Notes: a model not told the origin generated them from the sequence alone. A DNA stretch of 64,000 bases from Achatina immaculata (GCA_009760885.1 CM019717.1:49747366-49811365), one strand, 5' to 3'; counted from the stretch's first letter, positions 1 to 11,328 are shown. A program made the numbers and translations.

Positions 1-23
1 TCAGTTCCTTTGACGCAAAAAAA

Positions 24-254
24 AAGAGAGCAGTTTTACTTCAGCCCACAAGAACATCACAGATGTCTGCATTCATGTCTAAGAGAGCAGTTTTACTTCA
101 GCCCACAAGAACATCACAGATGTCTGCATTCATGTCTAAGAGAGCAGTTTTACTTCAGCCCACAAGAACATCACAGATGTCTGCATTCATGTCTAAGAGA
201 GCAGTTTTACTTCAGCCCACAAGAACATCACAGATGTCTGCATTCATGTCTAAG
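24..254. repeat. Minisatellite, 57-bp unit, about 4 copies
   Basis: Four near-identical units repeat with an exact 57-bp step; the string gagagcag starts at 26, 83, 140 and 197. Because 57 is divisible by three, two frames stay open through the array and give apparent 19-residue protein repeats. I treat these as artefacts: there is no start context, codon bias or recognisable domain. Confidence 0.97.
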
Positions 255-1092
255 TGATTATCAACAGCGAGTTCCGTGTGTTTCCTAGGTCTGGAGACAC
301 ATAAGAGAAACTGACATCACTTTCTGCCTTTAGTTTCGCTAGCCCGAACAACGGCCTATGATATACAAACGCGCCTGGAGCAAGTTTCCTCTTTGAAAAC
401 CAAACTGGTGTTCCCAGCATGTAAAGTTTTCTTATCAAATAGTTCATTAGCAAATATTTGTTTAGTGGCTCATTTACTGCAGTTTTTTTTAATATATAAA
501 ATCTTCTTCATATTTATCTCATTTGTTGACGGCATTTCTTGCATTATTAATCAATTATTCATTCGTCTTTTCTCTCTCACATCCTCGCCAGTATTTCGCT
601 CCCAATTCCTCGGCAGTCTCGCCAGACGAAACTTGCATCGGTTGGGAAGTTTTATTCCGAGATGAAAATTCAAATTCTTATAACAATCTGGTCTTAGACC
701 TGCTTGAGGAGATTAAGCCAAAGACAGTTTGACCCATACAGGAAGGAAGCCTAGAAAGACGATGGTCTCTGTAGGCAGCTAAAATTATGATAGTCTCTAC
801 AGGCAGCTGAATCTATGATAGTTCTGCAGGCAATTGAATCTATCTAACATGGAGCGCCTGTAAGAGAGGATTTCATATAAATGAGTTATGAAATATGTTT
901 AGAATGTTCGCTGTATGTATTGCGCCAAAGCATTTGGATTGTTTTCTTTTAGGTGGCAGCGGTGGTACTTCTTGCTCGTATTCAGAGTGAGATTTAGGCA
1001 GTCTAAATAACATGAAAACTAGCACATATCTTAAAGGTAGTCCCAAAGTAAATGCCGTAGGGGACGAAGCGTTAGAGACCAACATTATGTTT
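255..1092. other. No recognisable feature
   Basis: AT-rich sequence with only short chance reading frames. Around 770-850 a loose repetition of a phrase containing ctacaggcagctga is visible. I see no domain, RNA gene or element end. Confidence 0.6.
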
Positions 1093-1302
1093 GGCCATCA
1101 GCGTATAAGGTAGGATGGCCAGTTCCTTTCTTCACTGCCCTTCCTTCCAAGATTTTCTCTTGTATCCAATTTTACGAAGCTGGGTCGACCTCGGAGCCGT
1201 ATTGGTCGGAAAAAAAAATCCCACTCAGGTGAGGATTCGAGCCCTCGACCAATCGGTTGCTAGACAAGTGCTCTAACCACTGCGCTAGCCGATCCGCACA
1301 TT
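1093..1302 (-). mobile_element. tRNA-derived SINE (copy S1)
   Basis: On the minus strand a tRNA-like head is clear: an A-box-like block tagcgcagtggttagagca at 1269-1287 and a B-box gggctcgaatcc at 1233-1244. The body follows with an A-run at 1210-1218 and a core reading aagctgggtcgacc on the plus strand near 1177-1190, a segment shared with the other SINEs here. It acts as an RNA polymerase III-transcribed non-autonomous retroposon that borrows LINE enzymes (family knowledge). It is not a functional tRNA gene, because the cloverleaf arms are not convincing. Confidence 0.85.
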
Positions 1303-2304
1303 TCTTAACCAACTAATATTTTTAAATTACAGAGTAACTTTAGTTTCACCAACCCTCACAACGAACACTGTACATGGCAGTTTCCTTTTACAAAATTGAA
1401 AAAAAAAACTTTATCGTAAATTATTCTGACAGAGCACGGAAATTAATTCACAGGTGAAAGTGTTAAACAGAGCATCAACCAACATTTGCTCTGATTTTAC
1501 TTTGATGACGAACGGTTGAAGTGTAAGCAGAGAGGATATCTACAGGTGGTCTGGAATTCCAAAAATCGCCAATATTTATTACTTGGATGAGTTTATGAAT
1601 GGTAGAGTTATCGCCCTGAAAAGTGTTATATACGTTTAAAGGTCAAACCGAGTCTCTCGACTGGAATAGTTGAGGAAACTCTAACAGTATCTTCATGATT
1701 CAAATTCGAAATAAACCAGTGATCAAAAGCACTAGCAGAACCGCGACTCAACACTGACGCGCCAGTGTTGATATTCCCTTGCAGTTCTTGTATTTCCATT
1801 AGTTAAAAAAAAAAGATATGGAATTTAAAGGTTTCGCTTTCTATCATGTTTTCTAACTTTATTTTCTTAGAAAATAAAACATAACTTTTTTTCTTGTTGT
1901 GACGTGAGGGAAGTGAGTGTTGAGGATGGAATGGGTGGAGAAGGGACGAAAAAAGAATGCTAGAGAGAGAGAGAGAGGAAGGAAGCAACTGTTTTGACAA
2001 TGATAATCCTCTAGCCAACTGATCATACACCTGTGCTTCTATGATATGATAATTGCCAAGACTCTGAATAAGCTAGTCTAAAAATACATGGATGGTGTTT
2101 TCTACAAACAAGTGGATGTAAATGATATAGTACAACACAAGTTTCTACTTCTCTCTCTCTCTTAATCGTTTTCTTGCTTCTCGATGAAACATTGTGTTCC
2201 TACAATCCTATTTTATATTTTACTATGCTCGTTATATTTTATATCCTTTTTTATGCTGCCTCTTTCCTTTCCATTCTCTTGCTTTCGTTTTCTTCTTTTC
2301 CTCA
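1303..2304. other. No recognisable feature
   Basis: AT-rich sequence with a short GA run near 1963-1980 and a short CT run near 2150-2162. No element end or coding signal is supported. Confidence 0.6.
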
Positions 2305-2310
2305 TACATT

Positions 2311-2697
2311 TTGTCTTGTCTTTTCTTGTCTTGTCTTGTCTCGTCTTGTCTTGTCTCGTCTTGGTCTTGTTTCGTCTTGGTCTTGTCTTGTCTCGTCTTA
2401 GTCTTGTCTCGTCTTGCTTTGGTCTCGTCTTGGTTTGTCTCGTCTTGGTATTGTCTCGTCTTGGTCTCGTCTTGGTCTTGTGTCGTCTTAGTGTCGTCTT
2501 GGTCTTTTCTCGTCTTGGTCTTGTCTCGTCTTGGTCTTGTCTTGTCTCGTCTTGGTCTCATCTTGGTCTTGTCTCGTCTTGGTCTTGTCTCGTCTTAGTC
2601 TTGTCTTGTCTTAGTCTTGTCTTGGTCTTGTCTTGTCTCGTCTTGGTCTTGTCTTGGTCTTGGTCTCGTCTTGGTCTTGTCGTGTCTTGTCGTCTCC
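2311..2697. repeat. Degenerate CTTGT/CTCGT pentamer array
   Basis: About 390 bp of alternating gtctt, gtctc and ttggt words. It touches the 3' end of the retroposon copy at 2698-2993. Read on the minus strand it is an oligopurine-rich tail, so I interpret it as a hugely expanded retroposon 3' tail. The long reading frames through it on both strands are low-complexity artefacts. Confidence 0.9.
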
Positions 2698-2993
2698 CTA
2701 GAACTGCAAGCTGGTGTTCTTGCTGTGGAGGTATCTAGGCACAGCGTCGTGTCGGCTTGGGAGCGGGTTATGGCAGCTTTTTTTTCTCAGGCCCTGAGTG
2801 TATCTAAAAACCAGAAGATGTGTAATACTTCTTTAGCAGACTCCACCACCATGGGGGGAACTATGGCGATCCTTGCCTTGTTAGCCAGGCTAGGCGTGTT
2901 ACAGGTGGTACCAACGGAGAGGTGGGACAGGGTCTTGGTCAGATATGGTTCGCCAAACCCTGACGCTAGCATGTCAGAACTGGCAACGTGTTT
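2698..2993 (-). mobile_element. Unrecognised retroposon X, copy 1
   Basis: This segment is clearly homologous, in opposite orientation, to 63378-63677. Shared blocks include agctggtgttctt, a variant of gggttatggcagc, cttctttagcagactcca, and gttcgccaaaccctgacgct (matching ggttcgctaaccctgaggcc). Both copies have a simple repeat at the same end: pentamers here, (GAA)n in the other. That makes it a retroposon with a variable 3' tail. Minus-strand translation gives short related peptides in the two copies (both beginning MLASG), so it may be the end of a LINE reading frame; I do not recognise the family. Confidence 0.75.
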
Positions 2994-2999
2994 ACCATC

Positions 3000-3722
3000 T
3001 TTCCTCTAACATCAAGCCGTGTTAATAGTTTTAGCTTTCCTCTAACATCAAGCCGTGTTAATAGTTTTAGCTTTCCTCTTACATCAAGCCGTGTTAATAG
3101 TTTTAGCTTTCCTCTTACATCAAGCCGCGTTAATAGTTTTAGCTTTCCTCTAACATCAAGCCGCGTTAATAGTTTTAGCTTTCCTCTTACATCAAGCCGC
3201 GTTAATAGTTTTAGCTTTCCTCTTACATCAAGCCGCGTTAATAGTTTTAGCTTTCCTCTTACATCAAGCCGTGTTAATAGTTTTAGTTTTCCTCTTACAT
3301 CAAGCCGTGTTAACAGTTTTAGCTTTCCTCTTACATCAAGCCGCGTTAATAGTTTTAGCTTTCCTCTTACATCAAGCCGTGTTAACAGTTTTAGCTTTCC
3401 TCTTACATCAAGCCGCGTTAATAGTTTTAGCTTTCCTCTTACATCAAGCCGCGTTAATAGTTTTAGCTTTCCTCTTACATCAAGCCGTGTTAATAGTTTT
3501 AGTTTTCCTCTTACATCAAGCCGTGTTAACAGTTTTAGCTTTCCTCTTACATCAAGCCGTGTTAATAGTTTTAGCTTTCCTCTTACATCAAGCCGCGTTA
3601 ATAGTTTTAGCTTTCCTCTTACATCAAGCCGTGTTAATAGTTTTAGCTCTCCTCTTACATCAAGCTGTGTTAACAGTTTTATCTTTTCTTATACATCAAG
3701 CCGCGTTAATAGCTGTATCTTG
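3000..3722. repeat. Minisatellite, 36-bp unit, about 20 copies
   Basis: The unit begins tttcctcttacatcaagccg and repeats with a 36-bp step (3000, 3036 and so on). Units vary at a few fixed positions: taac or ttac, ccgtg or ccgcg, aat or aac. As 36 is divisible by three, a 252-codon frame repeating FPLTSSRVNSFS stays open at 2988-3746, with a second frame open from 3271. I do not call a gene, because the length rule explains the openness and nothing upstream looks like a promoter or exon. Confidence 0.97.
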
Positions 3723-5979
3723 GTTTTTTTTTCCTTGCAGAGCTAAACAAAAACCTGAAGTCAGGTAAATGAAACGGTTTGACCCTGATGTAGAGCGACC
3801 ACGAGAAAGACTTAAGCCAGGAACTGAAATGACCATACCAGTCCAAAACAAACTGTATTGGGATGTCCATGCCCTCAGCGTGACCACGAACTACATCAAA
3901 AGTATACAAGTTGACGCCTGAAAATGTTCGAAGAAGAAGAAAGTCTATTCGTTTAATATTCAAGAAAAAGAAAAATTGCCTGTACAGTGCTCCTCGCTTT
4001 ATATTAATATGTCTGTTGCGCTGTCCTTGTATTGTTTATCATATGAGAAGACGTCTATGTTTCACATATTTGATATTGGTATCTTTGTCTTTTTTTTTCT
4101 ATATTTTCTTTACACGACAGTTTTGTACCGTAGATTTTCATTCTTTTGCTAGTAACACTCAGTCATTCCTTCACTATTCATACATGCACCCATTCATTAT
4201 GTTAGATTTGGTGTCTTGTCTAAAGACATAATCATTTGTGCTTCTTTATTATCACAGTCCTTGCTCTTTTATAACCACGTCCTTTACTTATTTTTTCCCT
4301 GCGTCGCCATGGTCAGTCAGTTCTCACATATTTCTCTCAGTCTTCATGTCCTTTCCCCCTCAGTTTCCCGGTGATTTTCATGTTGTTTAACATCTGTTCT
4401 CTCATGACAAGTCCAAAAAAAAAATTTGTTTAGTTATATTTTCCTCATGATTTTGTTCAGTTTTCCATGTTGTACAACTTCAATTAGAACTTTTTATTCT
4501 GTGTTTGTGTGCGTGGGTGGGTGGGTGGGGGTGGGGGTGGGTAGAGGGGCAAGAAATAGGGGAAGAAGGAAGGAGGAGACTGTCCAAGGTAAATGATGCA
4601 CTTTTTTTTTGTCAAAACTCTTTTGCATCAGCTTCTAATACTGTCAACCCATCGTTGTTGACATTGACAGTTATTGGCTCATTTCTGTAGTCACTATTCA
4701 AACCTAAATCTTCCTGACTATCTCATAATTTCCTCTTGTTTTCAGTATTAATTTTACCATCCTTCTTTCACTCAGCCTCCTGCTTTGTTTATACGTTTCT
4801 GGTAAAATTATTTTCTTTTACTATTGAAAGTATTTCTACGTTAAACAGTTGTTCATTTTCATCACATTCTTTTTAAACACCATTTTTCTCTCATTTCTTT
4901 GCGTTTTAAGTCTCTGTTATCTCTTCAGTTGGTTTTTTTGTTGTTGTAATTTTCTTGTCTTCTCCATCAATCCCCGGATATGGTCCATTATTTACATTTG
5001 TCTTTTTTTGTTCTCTGTGTCTTTGGTTACTGTATTTTGCAACATTTTTAAAATTAAATAGTTATCACTTTGGGCTGAAGATATTTTTAGGGACAACACA
5101 GAAATATCTTAGGAACTGTCAACAACTGGAATTTTTGAGAAACTGAACAATATTCGCGTAGCACATCTATCTTCATCTTTTTCTTTTTTTTTTCCATTTT
5201 CTCTGAATATTCTTTTTTTTCTGTCTGAACCAGTTGAAACTTTTTTATTTGAGAAACGTTGTAAAAACAGTTTATTTGAAAAACGTAAAAACAGTTTACA
5301 TAAAAATGAATTCCACTCGAGTTACAAATTTAGAAAAAAAAATTGTACAGTGAATTAAGAAAAGAAAACGTCACTTGATATGCTCTTTTTTTCTGCTGTT
5401 GAATCGTTTTGTCGTTTTTCTGTGTCAAGAATAATTATTCTTCCCTTAGCGCAGAGTGAAAAACAACAAGACTATACCCACACGTGTTCTGACGCAGTTT
5501 CCTATACATAATGTTGATTGCGTACACCTGAATATTATATTTGCTGTGTACATAAACATTAATGTTAATGTGGCACAGATTTCTCGTGTGTAATGGAGTG
5601 GACAAGAAAACGCTCTTCCCAGATTGGATAAATGACTGCAGACAAAACTCGACACTAAAAAAAAAAAGGAGTTTGTGATGAGTGATTCCGTTGAAAGGTC
5701 AAAGCAGTCAGAGATTACACACAATCAGCCATAACAGAAGTGGTTATTGAGGCCACTGGTTGGTAGCTCTTGTTTTGCGTCAGCTTTACTGATTGACTTC
5801 CCGGATTAAATGTAAGAAACAGACTGCCGTTATGGGTAAATGCTGGGTCTTGCAGATCGTGACTTTGCTGTGGCCTTGATGACACTACAGCCCGAGAACA
5901 TGAGTATTACTTGCAACTGTGTTTTGCCCTATGCAGTGATGAACAAAACTTCAGATATTATTAGTGTTATTAGTTTTAT
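3723..5979. other. Intergenic AT-rich sequence
   Basis: A polypyrimidine stretch ending in ccttgcag at about 3734-3741 resembles a splice acceptor but has no supporting exon. A GGGTGG-type run lies at 4512-4545. The rest is T-rich with many homopolymers, and I recognise no gene or element. Confidence 0.6.
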
Positions 5980-5994
5980 GTCAGTCATTCATTT

Positions 5995-6525
5995 GCATGT
6001 CCTTTGCGGAACTTTGCCTCCCTAACAGCACTCCTGTAAGCCTCTCGGTTTGTACACAATCAAGATGGCCTGCTGCTGATGCAGCAGATCATCAACAATA
6101 TCTTGCAACCATCTTCGCTAAGATCTTCCTCTCTTTCTTTTTCTCATTATGTACCCTTCCAAGACGGTTTTCTCTAGATTATCATGACATTTAATGTGTC
6201 CAAAATATTTAAGTTTTCTCTCTTTAATCCTCTTTACTAGCCAGCCTTCTTCAATATTAAATTCTTGTAGTGTGGATATATTTGTTCTTTTTTGTGTCCA
6301 TGATATTTGAAGAACTCTTCTGTAGCATTTACATTCAAAGGCATTTATGTGTTTCTCAGCTGTTTTGTTAAGTGTCCAGGTCTCACAGGCATATATTGCG
6401 ATGGGAAAGATGCATGCCCTTAAAAATCTTATTTTTGTAGTTCTGTCTGTTCCTCTCCACAGATTCTTTAGTTGATTTATTTTCTGAAGAGTTATAGATG
6501 TCCTCCTTTTAATTTCCCTCATTGT
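5995..6525 (-). pseudogene. LINE A1 C-terminal region, broken
   Basis: The minus-strand frame 6118-6522 reads from MREIKRRTS through YACETWTLNKTAEKH to LKYFGHIKCHDNLEKTV and GKRKRGR-type text. This is the conserved RTE C-terminus after the palm and thumb. An in-frame TAG at about 6118-6120 replaces the expected continuation. Past it the last 100 bp still match the other copies, apart from a small deletion near 6080-6090. Its segment encoding LNKTAEKH is the one that expanded into an array in copy A2. Confidence 0.87.
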
Positions 6526-6684
6526 ATCTCCATTATTGGTTAATAGTGATCAAAGATATTCAAAACTCTCCACTTCTTCCAGTTTTTCTTCACTGATACA
6601 TATTTCAGCTGCCTTGTTTGTTTTGTCAGTTGTCATCAATTTAGTCTTCTTCGCATTAAGATAGAGGTTTTGCTCTTCGCTGTT

Positions 6685-7700
6685 CTAACAGACTGACATA
6701 AATACGTTTTCCATTCCTTTTTGTGTTGTGGACAGTAATACTGTGTCATCAGCATATGTAATATCTGGTATTTCATAACCTCCAATTGTTATGGCATCGT
6801 AATATTCTTTGTCTACATCTTCTCTAACATTCCTCATTATATTTTCAGTATACAAGTTAAATAAGTAAGGTGACAATATGAACCCCTGACGGACCCCTTG
6901 TTTTATGTCAAACCAAGTTGTTGTTTCACCATTTATTCTTACTGCTGCTTGTTGGTCTAGATACAACAGTGATGTTAATTGTATCAAATGTTTTGGAAAT
7001 CCTCTTTTTTCCCACTATTTCCCAAAGTTTCTGATGTTGTACACAATCAAATGCCTTTGAGTAGTCTATAAAGGATAAATATAGATTCACATTAAACTCT
7101 CTGTATTTCTCTATTATTAATCTTATATTGAGTATATGATCTCTTGATCCTCTTCCTTGCCTGAAACCGGCTTGGACCATATTGACTTCTTCTATTTTCT
7201 TACGAAGTTTACTATTATGATTTTTAACAGAATTTTACTGGCATGACTAATCAGGGCAACAGTTCTGTAGTTTGTACATAATTTCAGGTTACCCTTTTTT
7301 GGCAGTGGTATGAATAAATTTCTTTTCCATTCTTTTGGCCAAATACCTGAATGTCATATCTTTTTACACAGTGCATGATAGATTGTTGCACATTCCTTTC
7401 CTCCTGCTTTAATAAATTCAGCTGTTATCTCATCACATCCTGGTGATTTACCATTTCTCACATTTTTTATTGCCTATAGAACTTCTTCTATTGTCTGTTC
7501 GAGTTCTTTCTCCTCCAATAATAATTCACATTGTTGATTTCTGCTTTCACAGTCAGTTGTTTCATACATTCCTCTGCAATATTTCTTCCATCTTTCTAGA
7601 ATTTCCTCTGTCTCTGTCAAGGTATTCCCCATCTTGTCACAAATTACATTTAGCTGAGGTGTAGCACTTCTCGTCAGTGTCTTCATTTCTTTAAACATTT
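6685..7700 (-). pseudogene. LINE A1 reverse transcriptase domain, broken
   Basis: Minus-strand frames at 7474-7698, 6926-7180 and 6685-6987 carry the palm motifs in order: motif A FIDYSKAFDCV near 7037-7069, motif B GVRQGFILSP near 6868-6897 (the usual Cys after QG is Phe), and motif C YADDTVLL near 6733-6756. Between 7200 and 7470 only scattered motif text survives, around SPGCDEITAEFIKAGG, with stops. A frameshift near 6985 splits motif A from motif B. The YADD catalytic pair is intact although the protein is not. Confidence 0.88.
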
Positions 7701-7809
7701 CACTATCTCTTCCACACTTCTGATATCCTTCTATTCTTTCACAACAATCTTGTATGTACTGTTTTTAGCCTTTTATTATGTTTCTTCGCACTTCATTGGT
7801 TAAAGATTT

Positions 7810-8850
7810 TTATTCCTCTTTGTTGTCGTTTGCCACTTTCCACTGAGTCTTCATTTCTCTACGTTGTTTTATCAGTTCTAGTGTGTCTGCTGTAATCCAT
7901 CCATTCTTTTGTGTTTTCTTTATTGGAACCATGTCTTTAGCTGTTGTTATTAAGATATCTCTGGCCTGCTTAGCCAAATCATCTGGTGTCATCTCCTCAT
8001 GTACAGCTATCAGGATTTCGAAACAGTTCTTCACTTCTATACCGTATTGTTCTGGTATTTTTGTAAGATTAAAGCGGAGTGGTCTTGATCCCACAACTGT
8101 CTTTTTTATCTTTATCTTCATGTCAGGTATTAATAACTCATGGTCTGTGTCACAGTCAGCACCTGGTAAAGTTTTTGCTGATGTTATACTTGATCTCCAC
8201 CTTCTTTGCACTAAAATGTAATCTATTTGATTCTTGGTTTTCCCATCAAGTGATGTCCATGTGTAAAGTCTTCTTGGATGTTGTTTAAAAAGTGTGTTAG
8301 CAATCATTAGCTCATTTTCCCTGCCAAAAGTCATTAGATTGTCGCCTGCCTCATTTCTATGTCCTATACTAAATTTAAATATGTCCTTCATCTTCTGCTC
8401 TTTCTGTACCAATCTTTACATTAAAATCCCCCATTATTAATACAATATCATTTTCCGTACCTGGTCTATCATCGTTTGCAGTGTGTTATAAAAGCCTTCT
8501 ACTTCCTCTTCTTCTGCCGCTGCTGTAGGTGCATATATCTGGATGAGTGTTACATTTCTATGAATGCCCTTAAGTCTGATTGTGAGGATTCTATCATTTA
8601 TTGGATTGTAACCTAGTAATGCTTTTGATGTTGATTTGTCCAAGTAAAAAGCCACTCCATTCTTTCCTCCTAATTCTCCACCAGAGTATATGAAGATATT
8701 ATCATTCTCACTCTTGAAGTGTCCTGATCCTTTCCATCGATGTTTGCAGATTCCCAAAATGTATATCCCCGTTCTTTTCATCTCGTCACTTATTATTTGA
8801 TACTGCCCCTCATACATCTTTCTTACATTCCATGTTCCTACTCTTATTTT
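7810..8850 (-). pseudogene. LINE A1 endonuclease domain, broken
   Basis: Two minus-strand frames, 8437-8817 and 7810-8412, together cover an endonuclease/exonuclease/phosphatase fold typical of RTE elements. Visible motifs are GICKHRWKGSG near 8720-8754, QIDYILVQRRW near 8197-8229, and the catalytic-type CDTDHELL near 8131-8154, whose D-H pair is at about 8138-8146. The domain would nick target DNA to prime reverse transcription. A frame change between 8412 and 8437 separates the N-terminal and C-terminal halves. The N-terminal TWNVRKMYEGQ-like start reads through about 8800-8840. The linker after the domain runs on to about 7810. Confidence 0.85.
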
Positions 8851-8871
8851 TCTTTTTAGTTTGATGCAGTT

Positions 8872-9108
8872 TTATGTATGTTATCTCATTTAAATTATAT
8901 GGAATTTAATGTTGTGCAGTTTTAATTTAAATAACAGACAGGTACGCAACAACAACAACAACATAAAAGGGGTATCTAATGCGCCAGCTAGTTAACGAAG
9001 GAAAATGTCAGTCTTGTAAAAGACACTACCGAATGAATGTTATTTTAGGCCACGAGAACTTATATGCTTTGCCTCACAGGCCAGCAGCCGTGAAATTTCA
9101 TTCAAAAA
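8872..9108 (+). repeat. Left inverted arm of the foldback-like element
   Basis: It pairs with the reverse complement of 9886-10128. A caacaacaacaacaac run near 8947-8962 is matched on the other side by a less regular form. Confidence 0.85.
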
Positions 9109-9147
9109 GTATTCTGAGGTGATCGCCTTTAACGCCCTGTCTGGTTT

Positions 9148-9724
9148 CTCCAGTGCAGGCATCAGCTCCTGACTACCTGTTCCAATGCGAACATCATCGC
9201 CTGACTACCTGCTCCAGTGCGAACATCATCTCCTGACTACCTGCTCCAATGCGAACATCATCTCCTGACTACCTGCTCCAATGCAGACATCAGCTCCTGA
9301 CTACCTGCTCCAATGCGAATATCATCGCCTGACTACCTGCTCCAATGCGAACATCATCTCCTGACTACCTGCTCCAATGCTAACATCATCTCCTGACTAC
9401 CTGTTCCAATGCAGGCATCAGCTCCTGACTACCTGCTCCAATGCGAACATCATCCCCTGACTACCTGCTCCAATACAGGCATCAGCACCTGACTACCTGC
9501 TCCAAAGCTAACATCATCCCCTGACTACCTGCTCCAATGCAGGCATCAGCTCCTGACTACCTGCTCCAATGCAGGCATCAGCTCCTGACTACCTGCTCCA
9601 ATTCAGGCATCAGCTCCTGACTACCTGCTCCACTGCAGGCATCAGGACCTGACTACCTGGTTCAACGCGGACATCATCCCCTGACTACCTGCTCCAATGC
9701 AGGCATCAGCCCCTGACTACCTGG
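9148..9724. repeat. Minisatellite, 32-bp unit, about 18 copies
   Basis: The unit starts ctgactacctgctccaatgc and continues either gaacatcatctc or aggcatcagctc. The two versions are interspersed, giving two subfamilies inside one array. The array fills the space between the inverted arms. Confidence 0.96.
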
Positions 9725-9885
9725 ATGCAGGTTTCGGTCTTCATAGACTTTCCTCTCACAAGCCGTAATACAACGTCCTTTCTGTTGTTCTAAGTCAAAA
9801 TGAAGGAGGGAAAGATAAAGAAATATAATAAGATGGATGGAGGGATGGTACGATGTAAACTAAACAATTCCAGGTAAGGAGCTGC

Positions 9886-10128
9886 ACGAAATTTCACGGC
9901 TGCTGGCCTGTTTCGGACGTCCTATGGGACAAAGCGTATACAAATTGGCGTCGCCTAAAATAACATTTACTCGGTAGTGTCTTTTAAGAGACTGACATTT
10001 TCAATCGTTAACTCGCTGATGCATTAGATAATCCTTTCTTGTTGTTCTTGTTGCCTACCTGTCGGTTATTTAAATTAAAACTGCACAACATTAAGTTGCA
10101 TATGATTTAAATTAGATAACATACATAA
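9886..10128 (-). repeat. Right inverted arm of the foldback-like element
   Basis: Reverse-complement partner of 8872-9108. Both ends of the pair are recognisable: ggccagcagccgtgaaattt at the inner side and agataacatacataa at the outer side. It carries an insertion of about 20 bp near 9910-9930 relative to the left arm. Confidence 0.85.
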
Positions 10129-11328
10129 TAAACATTCTAAAGATACAGGAGTGTTTGGGTTCCTTTTTCTATAAGTGGTAGGCCTGAGGATTTAATGTAT
10201 GTTACAGATTTTAGAGAAAGTATCTCTATTAACATGGGCTGAAAAAAACTTAGGGATACGCGCCAGACAAAACGTTAACAAGAAATGTCTTTTCAAGAGC
10301 AGCTTTTATCTGTCCATGCAGCTGAGATGAACTCACTAAGACATAGAAAGACAGACTTACGGCTATAAGAAATGAATGATATGTGAAAAGTCAGGTCTAT
10401 TTTTTTTTATTAATTTAGCTTGCTTACTGTTTATTTGACTGTGAACTTTTTTTTTCATAAAGCTAACTAAAGACACGTGATCTGTTTATAAATTATTGTT
10501 AAATTTAGAGAGAAACATAGGGTTATTTGGAAGGACAATAAATACTGTCAGCTATGGAGAGTCACCCAGTAATGTTTATATTTCTGCAGTCTAAATACTG
10601 AAATACTGATGACCCGCTTTTTTTGGTGGATCTCATTCTCCTGAATATCGAGTTTTCCCGGATAAAATTCTGGATAATCGAAGTTGCACCAATGCCACCA
10701 TTTTCCGGACGCAAGATGTAATTCATGTGACGTCAGCCAGTTGACGCGCATTATTTATTTATTCTAATTTGTTTTAACATACTGTACATTGATTACACTA
10801 ATGTATATGCATTGTGTGTACATTGCCTGTTATATTAATCATGTTTAATACTAGTACGATACGTGTAAAATGTTTCATTATTTATTGGGAAAATTCAAAT
10901 TCCCGAATATTTCGGACAATGTTTCCGCCTTAACAGTCTCTCAGGACTCACCAGGACTCCAGTAAGTAGAGGAAACGTCCCTAAACTCTCAGGAAATGTT
11001 TTGCACCATCACAATTCCCAGTCTGTGTAGGCAGGAGAGAATTCCTGGCCCCCATTCAATCTCATCCCCAAACACCTCAGTTATCCCTGACTCGATAAGA
11101 CGGCCAGACTTACTGGATACACATAGATATCTTTTGTTTGTGTTAACGGATTCAAAATATCTCTGGGAACAGAAATGTCTGATGGATTTCTTAGCTGTCA
11201 ATTCCGAAGGTGAAATAAACCAAAAGGTGCCATGGAGGTGTATTACAAAATTAACACAGTTTATCTGTAGAATGTTAAAATTAGGACACCCGATAGCCAA
11301 TACACGACCATTACAGAGCACTACCTCC
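10129..11328. other. Mostly unassigned; possible pogo-like end remnant
   Basis: Around 10645-10690 the text ttcccggataaaattctgga followed by taatcgaag resembles the inner ends of pogo/Tigger elements, but no partner end is clear. At 10989-11337 two overlapping antiparallel frames of 113 codons are open; neither resembles a known protein, and I do not call a gene. Confidence 0.4.

Larger units (their letters stand above)
5980..8855 (-). mobile_element. RTE-like LINE, family A, near full length, decayed (A1)
   Basis: Reading down the minus strand from about 8855: an AP-endonuclease region, a linker, a reverse transcriptase and a C-terminal region, ending in the family tail atgcaaatga plus a ctga unit at 5980-5998. 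Order and spacing fit the RTE clade, whose elements carry one open frame of endonuclease then reverse transcriptase (family knowledge). The frame is broken into at least five pieces by frameshifts and stops, so this copy cannot make an enzyme. It is the reference for the shorter family A copies at 15.7, 31.3, 38.6, 41.3, 46.2, 47.9 and 63.9 kb, all of which share its 3' end. Confidence 0.9.
8872..10128. mobile_element. Foldback-like element: two inverted arms around a minisatellite
   Basis: The left arm 8872-9108 and right arm 9886-10128 are reverse complements with scattered mismatches and small indels. Outer ends begin ttatgtatgttatct on both sides. Inner matches include aatgttgtgcagttttaatt, aaaagacactaccga and ggccagcagccgtgaaattt. 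Between the arms lies only the 32-bp minisatellite. Arms of about 240 bp with no coding core fit a foldback or large MITE-type DNA element. I found no convincing target duplication, and the left end sits close to the 5' end of LINE A1. I do not recognise the family. Confidence 0.85.

Noticed and set aside
1233..1287. Possible genuine tRNA gene on the minus strand
   Set aside because: A and B boxes are present, but the arms do not form a convincing cloverleaf and the SINE body follows.
2184..2738. Long Leu/Ser/Cys-rich frame and antisense Asp/Lys/Arg frame
   Set aside because: Both are translations of the CTTGT-type array.
3722..3745. Splice-acceptor-like polypyrimidine tract ending in ccttgcag
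   Set aside because: No plausible exon on either side.
2988..3746. 252-codon frame with a repeated 12-residue unit, possible repeat protein
   Set aside because: The 36-bp tandem unit explains the open frame, and a second frame is open too. No promoter, signal or flanking exon is supported.
9148..9724. CRISPR-like array (regular 32-bp repeats)
   Set aside because: The whole unit is repeated with no unique spacers, and the genome is eukaryotic: this is a minisatellite.
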